A DNA stretch of 13,026 nucleotides from NCBI GenBank assembly GCA_003024985.2, contig PXIH01S0006150.1; one strand, written 5' to 3'. The position numbers and the translations under genes are program-made. Below the pieces are notes generated by a model, which saw only the letters and a program-made list of their open reading frames with translations, had not been told where the DNA came from and did no database searches. The stretch is from Euperipatoides rowelli (lineage: Eukaryota > Onychophora > Udeonychophora > Euonychophora > Peripatopsidae). Position 1 is the stretch's first letter; the number at the start of each line of letters is the position of its first letter. Of this stretch, positions 7,936 to 13,026 are shown one piece after another.

Positions 7936-8749
7936 TGTACACATTATTTTAAAAAAGTGACAGCAGTTGCATTCTTAAAAAAATGTGTAACTAACATTTC
8001 AAAATGTGAATCTGTGAACTGTCTTAAATGGCAAGTGAAAAAACAGCTTGGATATCAGTTATAAAATAAACAGTAAACAAAAACTATATATTAAAAAGTG
8101 GCCTTAGAAGTGTATTTACTTAATTCCAAAACAACTTATTAATTGTAAATGATTGTAGTCTCAAATGTTTGAATATAGCTTTATATTTTTCAGTATTTAG
8201 AATCAAATAAAAATATCACTTTGATATACATTATATAGTGCAATTATAAAATATGGGGAAGTTAGCAAGACAATGAAAATAATTTCAACCTTCAAGTGCT
8301 TTATTTTTAATTTTCAACAGTTCTACCACATGAAACGATTTTCATATTCAAAAATTTACTATATTAGAAATAATGATTAACAAATTATTAAATTAAAACA
8401 AGGCACTAATAAAATTAAATTATCAAAGCTACTTACTGGTACTGTATATCTATTTACATTAGTGTTTCAACAAGTTTTATTGAAAAAAAAAAATTGATGT
8501 TTCAATCAATATTAACCTCCGTGAGCCCTTTCCACAATGACAAAAATACATGCAATATGCTAAAAACGCGATAAAATGGAACTTCTCTTAAAACATCTTT
8601 TTAAAAATCTACTTAGTTTTTATGCTGTATATATTGTAGTATATAAAATGCATCTGAGCTTATATTAACATTGAATTTTATTTACAAATTGACAGAATTT
8701 ATTAAATTATTGAACAATTATGTATTTGCAAATTTATATTTGTATAGTC
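7936..8749. other. Intergenic AT-rich sequence, weak TTAA end at 8512
   Basis: There is no supportable gene. A 77-codon plus frame (7831-8064) begins inside the antisense SINE head and is not credible as a gene, although its last 40 codons are free of stops. At 8512 TTAACCTCCGTGAGCCC looks somewhat like a TTAA-type transposon end but has no partner. The remainder is low-complexity A and T. Confidence 0.45.
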
Positions 8750-8850
8750 CAGTGATTCCTAACCTTTGGTTCATGGCATAGTTTATTTTAAATGAACTTT
8801 GTTTTCATTTAAAAAATTGAAATAGATTTTATATTCATATTCAACTGTTG
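8750..8850. mobile_element. hAT-like transposon terminus
   Basis: CAGTGATTCCTAACCTTTGG begins at 8750 and continues TTCATGGCATAG. Ends of the form CAGTGGTTCCCAACCTTT followed by a GTGGC-like stretch are typical of hAT-superfamily elements, and this differs at only a few bases. The preceding octamer GTATAGTC (8742-8749) would be the target duplication, but I found no matching second copy or opposite end, so the element is probably truncated. The right limit is arbitrary. Confidence 0.45.
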
Positions 8851-8856
8851 TCTTGT

Positions 8857-8894
8857 TGGAGCAGTTGGCAAGAAGCCATTGCAGGTACGAATCC
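8857..8894 (+). mobile_element. Shortened tRNA-like promoter, possible SINE remnant
   Basis: TGGAGCAGTTGG (8857-8868) fits the A box consensus well, and GGTACGAATCC (8884-8894) fits the B box with one mismatch. The gap between them is 15 bases, about half that of a real tRNA, as if the anticodon arm were lost. An A-rich string follows at about 8907-8917. It is not the same family as the SINE pair by eye. Chance is not excluded. Confidence 0.3.
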
Positions 8895-8917
8895 ACTTAG
8901 GGCATAATTAAAAAAAT

Positions 8918-9368
8918 ATATATATTCAATTTTCATCATACAGTATCTCTTTTGTTGTTAGTTTTATAATACATGCATATTACATAAGAAATATAGTTAC
9001 ATATGCAAAAGTCAATTTTTTTAATTTCAGGGTGACCTTTTCTAAAAAATATTGAAATAAGTTCATTTCTTTGTTTTTAGGCAAAGTTTGTCAAATTAAG
9101 GTAGCCTACAGGAATATGATGTAAAAAAGTTATAACGCTAATATAATGCACATAGGCTACAGTTTGAACAAAATTGATGTAGCTGTCGTGGATTAAAAGT
9201 CTGCATAATTAATTTTAAGTACGATAAATTATAATTTACTATATTTACAAGTATATAAAAATTCAATTTTGAAATACAGAAAATAGGATGTGTATAGACT
9301 AGAAAATTTAATTTGTAACCTCGGCCTAAACAGCCCTACAAAACTACTTGAAGGTTCATTGAACAATT
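8918..9368. other. Intergenic AT-rich sequence, no recognised feature
   Basis: A short TATATATA run opens the stretch. I see no coding potential and no repeat shared with the rest of the window. Confidence 0.5.
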
Positions 9369-9839
9369 ATTTCAACTATGGTTGCCAGATTGTACGTTTT
9401 TTCCATATTCTTATGTTTTTTTTAATTTAAAATACTTATTCCGTATTTTGGAGCTTTTATACGTTTTTTTTTTTTAAAAAGTATAAAGTATACTAAATTT
9501 AGTTAATAAATCTATACATATTGTATATTGTGTTATTTGTCAATAAAACCTATAATATTGTAAAAGCACTAGATCCAGTGACTTGTCTCAAGATTGGCAA
9601 TGCAATAGTGCAGTGTGCAATCAAGAATTTCTCTTGGAAAACCAAAATATAAAATTAATACAGGCTGCCAAATCATCTGCTAAATACATGTGATGACAGC
9701 ATCACTTCACATTTTCATAATTAGATATTTATATTAAATATTAAAATCAAGTTAAAACTGGTAAAGACTTGTCAAAATTATTTTTTTGTGAAAATCTTCT
9801 TTTTTTTTCCAAAACAAATCTGGCAACCCTAATTTCAAC
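9369..9839. mobile_element. hAT-type MITE, complete, with 8-bp target duplication
   Basis: The element is 455 bp (9377-9831) flanked by ATTTCAAC at 9369-9376 and again at 9832-9839. Eight-base duplications are typical of hAT insertions. The ends are 15-bp inverted repeats with one mismatch, TATGGTTGCCAGATT at 9377-9391 and TAGGGTTGCCAGATT on the complement of 9817-9831. The interior lacks a transposase. A 30-codon plus frame at about 9562-9651 (ALDPVTCLKIGNAIVQCAI and on) stays open but matches nothing I can name; it could be a shred of transposase. The ends may equally belong to another superfamily with 8-bp duplications, but hAT fits best. Confidence 0.75.
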
Positions 9840-10490
9840 TGCTAAGAAAACCATAACTGGCATCTTTATATCCCCTTAACATTTCTTTACTATTTTATTA
9901 AATGAACAATTTAAATATTTAACTATAAAAAATTTATTTAAAAAAAATAAATGTATAACAATTATTTGGTAATAATGCTCACTAGAATCTAATTTCACAT
10001 TTTGATTATCATCAAATAAATAGACATGAATTATTAATTTTTTTTTTCACTTGGGGATTCAATCTCATTAATTATTAGACTTTTCCATTTCTTAACTATG
10101 GCAAGATTGAATTGATTTATCTTTTTCAGCCTAATTTTCATAAAAATTGTATATACCGTATAGATATTTAAATCATGCTAATTTATGTTAATCCTGCATG
10201 TTATTTTATTAGCTAAACTGTATTCCAGGAATTATTTTTAAATTTTATTTAGTTTCCATAACAGCTGTTAAAAGATAAACTTGAACACTTTCTTGCCATA
10301 AGATTTTATTTTTATTACAAGTTATCATAAAAAAAGCACCAAACTAATCAAAATACATTTTAAAATGTTATTCTTATTAATCTGATGGCACTGTAAACCC
10401 AAGATGTTATTCTGTAATATTAAGAAATAAAATTTTAATTCTCAAAAGATATACTGTAGTTTGTTGTGTTTATCAAACGTTAAATGCATT
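9840..10490. other. Intergenic AT-rich sequence, no recognised feature
   Basis: There are only short interrupted frames and A or T runs on either strand. No repeat, tRNA-like box or transposon end could be supported. Confidence 0.5.
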
Positions 10491-10491
10491 T

Positions 10492-10941
10492 AAAAAAAAA
10501 AAAAAAAAATTTCTTGGTTCCGCTTATAAACTGAAACAGAAGCTTTTTTTTCCATTGAAAAAATCTTAAATTTCGAGGTGCGGTGGGTCGTTAGGAGAAC
10601 AGGCCTGCCGCATCTCAAGAAATAGTCTGGGGGTGGTGTCAATACCTCCAGTTTTTCCTGGGCCCAGATGACGGGTGGCATTTTTCTCTGAAGGAAGAGA
10701 CCATTAAATGTCGAATGTACTGAAAATTTGCCACTGGAATCGGTCTTAAACATGATTACGCTGGGGTGGGAAATAGGCACTTAATAAGAACCAACTCAGA
10801 TTTACTCGGAAGTAATTACAGATGAAGACCTTGGAATACGATTCCGAGTTAGAATATGATTTGTAATTCTTGATTGTAAATAAATTTTGGTTACCCCTGT
10901 TAGGGGTAAACTTATTTTTATTTTTTTTTAAAAAAAAAAAA
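10492..10941. other. GC-richer island between A-tracts, possible unclassified retroelement
   Basis: Bases about 10560-10780 are visibly richer in G and C than anything else downstream of NANS. The island is bracketed by an 18-A run (10492-10509) and a T9A12 run (10921-10941). The right-hand A run would suit the tail of a plus-strand retroposon. A 96-codon minus frame (10490-10780) covers the island but its residues match no family I know. ACTCGGAA (10804-10811) and TTCCGAGT (10842-10849) form an inverted repeat, and a strong hairpin lies at 10891-10909. Foreign or mobile origin is inferred from composition alone. Confidence 0.35.
10891..10909. repeat. Perfect hairpin TTACCCCT-GTT-AGGGGTAA
   Basis: An 8-bp perfect stem with a 3-nt loop, four G-C pairs in each arm, stands out in AT-rich DNA and is followed by a T-rich run. 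The downstream sequence has no CTRR end, so it is not a Helitron terminus. It may be the 3' structure of the element in the GC-richer island. Confidence 0.7.
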
Positions 10942-10955
10942 GCTTAAATGGTCAA

Positions 10956-11125
10956 TAAACCATGGTCCAATCGCTAACATACCGTGGCGTGCTTGTGCAT
11001 ACATCAGGGTTGAGTGTTTGATCCTGTGTTGGTAAATGATGAATTTTCTTTCATCAGTATGTACCAGGGATTTCTATTCTGTCTATAACATTGTTACAAG
11101 AATGTAAATGGAATTTTCCCAGCTT
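10956..11125 (+). mobile_element. tRNA-derived SINE, plus strand (copy 2)
   Basis: An A-box-like TGGTCCAATCGCTAAC (10963-10978) and a B-box-like TGTTTGATCC (11015-11024) form a tRNA-related head with a slightly long gap. The body then matches the minus-strand copy at 7735-7935. Both read TGGTAA, then TTTTCTTTC, then ATCAGT(A/G)TG(T/C)AC with a CTAT string soon after, and further on TGTAAAT and AATTT.CC. The shared body, with heads in the same relative position, supports one family. This copy is more decayed and has no clear A-tail, so its right limit is approximate. Confidence 0.6.
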
Positions 11126-11368
11126 GTAGAAAGTCTTTCACTGGATTTCTCAAAGTAGAAGACAATTTTGTACGAGGAATAAAGGAAAATTAATAATAAA
11201 ATAAATGAAATAATTGTAATAATGATAACCCTCATACATAATATTGTAAATAAATTATTAGTTTCAACCTTCGTGAGAAACATTTTTTTAAAAAAAAAAA
11301 AGTTTAAAAAACTATTTTTTGATGTATGATGTGTTTTTTTTTTTTTAAATAAATTGCTAATATTTTTT
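11126..11368. other. Low-complexity AT-rich sequence
   Basis: A T7A12 run near 11283-11301 followed by AGTTTAAA repeats the layout of the T9A12 run with AGCTTAAA at 10921-10948. No gene is seen; the minus frame here is made of lysine and phenylalanine runs and is not credible. Confidence 0.5.
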
Positions 11369-11384
11369 TTAATGTGTGCGGAAA

Positions 11385-11400
11385 GACTCGGATCTGAGTC
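11385..11400. repeat. Palindromic motif copy 1
   Basis: GACTCGGATCTGAGTC, nearly self-complementary, followed by ATAC. It belongs to a set of three with 12021-12036 and 12064-12079. Confidence 0.75.
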
Positions 11401-11432
11401 ATACATTTAAGCAAATTATTAAGACAAAAACG

Positions 11433-11700
11433 TCTATTTTTTATCAGGAATTTTAATATATAAAGAAAAAAAAATTCCAACAAACATTTTTTTTATGATT
11501 ATTTTTCTAAATGTCGGCATTCATTACACTTGTATTTACTATATGACCAAATAATCATTGTTAAATATTTCAAAATCTGTAACAGATAGAAAATAACATA
11601 GTATTTTTGGTTCTATTTTTTATCAGGAATTTAAATATATAAAGAAAGAAAAAATTCCAACAAAGATTTTTTTAAATTTCTTTTTCTTCTAAATGTCGGC
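11433..11700. repeat. Direct duplication of an 86-89 bp segment
   Basis: Copies at 11433-11518 and 11612-11700 share TCTATTTTTTATCAGGAATT, then AATATATAAAGAAA, ATTCCAACAAA and a common end CTAAATGTCGGC. They differ by a few substitutions and A/T run lengths. A 93-bp spacer that is not repeated separates them. The preserved similarity indicates a relatively recent local duplication. No function is evident. Confidence 0.85.
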
Positions 11701-12020
11701 TTAAAAAAGAAAAAAAAGCCAGTTCATCTTACATTTTCCATTGCTGTTTTGATTTTTGAAATCTGCATTAAATTCTGATTTTAAAAATGTATAAGTTTAT
11801 TCCTAAATGTTTTATAATATTTGTATTACAATACCTGAAAAATCAAAATTTCAGGATCACTTGATAAATTTTGAAAATAATATCACTGTGACCCCAAAAC
11901 TCAAGAAAATTTCAAATGATCCAGAAATGTTTTTTATATATTTTACGTGCTTAAATGATAAAAATATGTTTAACACTGTTGCCCAATTTATATTTGCATT
12001 TTGAAGCTTGTAACACAATA

Positions 12021-12036
12021 GACTCGGATTCGAGTC
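12021..12036. repeat. Palindromic motif copy 2
   Basis: GACTCGGATTCGAGTC, the most symmetric copy: GACTCG and CGAGTC arms around GATT. Confidence 0.75.
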
Positions 12037-12063
12037 ATCAGCATATTGTGAAGGTTCCACGTT

Positions 12064-12079
12064 GACTCGGATTTGAGTC
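12064..12079. repeat. Palindromic motif copy 3
   Basis: GACTCGGATTTGAGTC followed by ATAC as in copy 1, 43 bp after copy 2 and 16 bp before TTAA. Confidence 0.75.
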
Positions 12080-12099
12080 ATACACAGTGAATGTGTTAA

Positions 12100-12829
12100 T
12101 GTGCCTAGATATTTTTTGTATAGAAAGGTTATTTAAAATATTACTTTATATGGACTCAATGAATTACCATACCTGTTGTCAAATCNGTCTTCTTCAAAAA
12201 TCACAGCAAACAGAAAATATTTAAAACATTAAAACAATTTATTTCCTTGTCTAAATCTTTTGTATCAAACATGCACACTCTTCAAGGTAAACTATCAGAA
12301 AATAAAAGATGGGGGGGGGGGGGGGGTAGAAGAAAACCATTTACAGTTTGATGAAATCAAATTAATTTCTTGATAAATTTTATTTATGAATTTTAACAAT
12401 TTCTTTCTATCCCCCCTCCATCCCTATTATTTTTATTCCGATATACTGTAAGTAAAGCCTGAATAGAGTGGATGTTCGACACGAAAGATCTAGGTAAGAA
12501 AATAATTGTTTTAATCATGTTTTAAGAAATATTTTTATTATGCTGTTATTGTGGTTTTATATTTATTTAATCATGCTCAATAAATAAATCAGCATGCACT
12601 AATTTCTTATTTGCAGTTAAATCCATGAATAAACAGGTTGAGTCCCAGTTTCAAATTCATATCTGATCTAGCAACTTCTGCGATAACAGCTGGTTTCATT
12701 TTTTAGTAAATGGCAAAGAAAAGCAATTTTGTAATATAAAATACAATTCTAAACTGCCATCTAGTGTCACATTGGTTATGTGACCATATAATTTTAAATG
12801 TTTTGATTGTTGTAGAGCTATTGTTAGAT
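12100..12829. other. Intergenic AT-rich sequence with a G-tract
   Basis: No coding gene is seen. One base at 12186 is unresolved. A donor-like AG|GTAAGA at 12492 and an acceptor-like TTTGCAG ending at 12616 occur, but no flanking coding frame supports an exon. Confidence 0.5.
12311..12326 (+). repeat. Homopolymer of 16 G
   Basis: An uninterrupted run of 16 G is exceptional in DNA this rich in A and T. It could fold into a quadruplex. A C-rich string (about 12412-12424) lies some 90 bp downstream and could pair with it in a single strand. The run may also reflect an assembly or sequencing error, and its length should not be trusted. Confidence 0.85.
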
Positions 12830-13026
12830 TTAACCCCTTCCCATACCAATTTATCCACTATTTTGATGATTTTAACTTTTTTTTAATCTCATAAAATTAA
12901 TAAATTTTTATATAAATTAGTATTATATACCATTATAAAGGTAAATAAGTGGTCTACAAAATGTTATATTGGAATTTTAATTTATTTTAAATTTTGCCTA
13001 TAAAAAGTCTACATGTCAGCATAGAA
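12830..13026. mobile_element. Probable TTAA-type transposon end, cut by the window edge
   Basis: TTAACCCCTTCCCATACCAA starts at 12830. It resembles the MITE end at 3983 (TTAACCCTTTCCACTCCAAA) in general form and matches the string at 6739 over about 28 bases with few changes. The other end is not in the window, so its extent is unknown. The rest of this stretch is AT-rich without coding potential. Confidence 0.4.

Larger units (their letters stand above)
11369..12099. mobile_element. Possible TTAA-bounded element with palindromic ends
   Basis: TTAA at 11369-11372 and 12096-12099 bound 723 bp. A near-palindrome GACTCGGAT(C/T)(C/T)GAGTC-like string lies 12 bp inside the left TTAA and 16 bp inside the right one, with a third copy 43 bp from the last. 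The right end on the complement reads TTAACACATTCACTG, a form seen in piggyBac-type termini. The two outer ends are not clearly inverted copies of each other, so the element may be degraded or the boundaries wrong. A smaller unit from TTAACAC at 11970 to GTGTTAA at 12093-12099 is the alternative. Confidence 0.3.

Noticed and set aside
7831-8064. A 77-codon plus-strand frame
   Set aside because: Its first half is the antisense of the SINE's tRNA-like head, including the complement of the B box. It is not a gene.
10891-10930. A hairpin plus T-run resembling a bacterial terminator or a Helitron end
   Set aside because: The genome is eukaryotic, so an intrinsic terminator is not expected, and there is no CTRR end after the hairpin as Helitrons require.
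11083-11406. A 107-codon minus-strand frame with a hydrophobic stretch
   Set aside because: It is made of lysine, phenylalanine and isoleucine runs from A and T tracts and overlaps SINE and repeat sequence. The apparent membrane segment is a composition effect.
12466-12616. A possible extra exon suggested by a donor-like GTAAGA at 12492 and an acceptor-like TTTGCAG at 12616
   Set aside because: Neither is bordered by a convincing coding frame. Such strings are common in AT-rich intergenic DNA.

Overview
This looks like a draft-assembly piece of an AT-rich animal nuclear genome, most likely an arthropod. It shows spliced exons with GT/AG borders, long low-complexity introns, a single unresolved base (12186), and many decayed DNA transposons and tRNA-derived SINEs. 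There are no operons, bacterial-style promoters or dense ORFs. I cannot name the species, and the arthropod assignment is an inference from base composition, the transposon mix and the style of the one protein.

The only gene I can support is the 3' end of a sialic acid synthase gene (NANS/NeuB family) on the + strand. One internal exon (1221-1487) carries the metal-binding part of the catalytic barrel. A 3.18-kb phase-0 intron follows (1488-4668). The last exon (4669-4863) encodes the C-terminal SAF (antifreeze-like) domain and the stop, with AATAAA signals just downstream. Together the two exons give 153 residues, somewhat under half of a roughly 360-residue enzyme. The upstream exons lie left of this window; bases 1-1220 appear to be intron.

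The 3.18-kb intron holds a likely Tc1/mariner 3'-end fossil (1551-1740), a patch of broken open frames (about 2944-3170), a degenerate tandem repeat with a unit of about 83 bp (3259-3960), and a well-preserved TTAA-flanked piggyBac-type MITE (3983-4307).

Downstream of the gene (4864-13026) I find no convincing protein-coding gene. The region is a graveyard of mobile elements: a second TTAA-bounded element (5349-5652), a pogo/Tigger-like terminus (7291 onward), two copies of one tRNA-derived SINE family in opposite orientations (about 7735-7935 minus, about 10956-11125 plus), a hAT-like terminus (8750 onward), a complete hAT-type MITE with matching 8-bp target duplications (9377-9831), an unclassified GC-richer island with a strong hairpin (10560-10941), an 86-89 bp direct duplication (11433-11700) inside a possible TTAA element marked by repeated GACTCGGAT palindromes (11369-12099), a 16-G tract (12311-12326), and another TTAA-type end entering at 12830.

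No clearly new biological system is visible. The most unusual signals are the repeated hairpin modules near the ends of the TTAA elements, the SINE pair, and the high density of nonautonomous DNA elements around one housekeeping gene.
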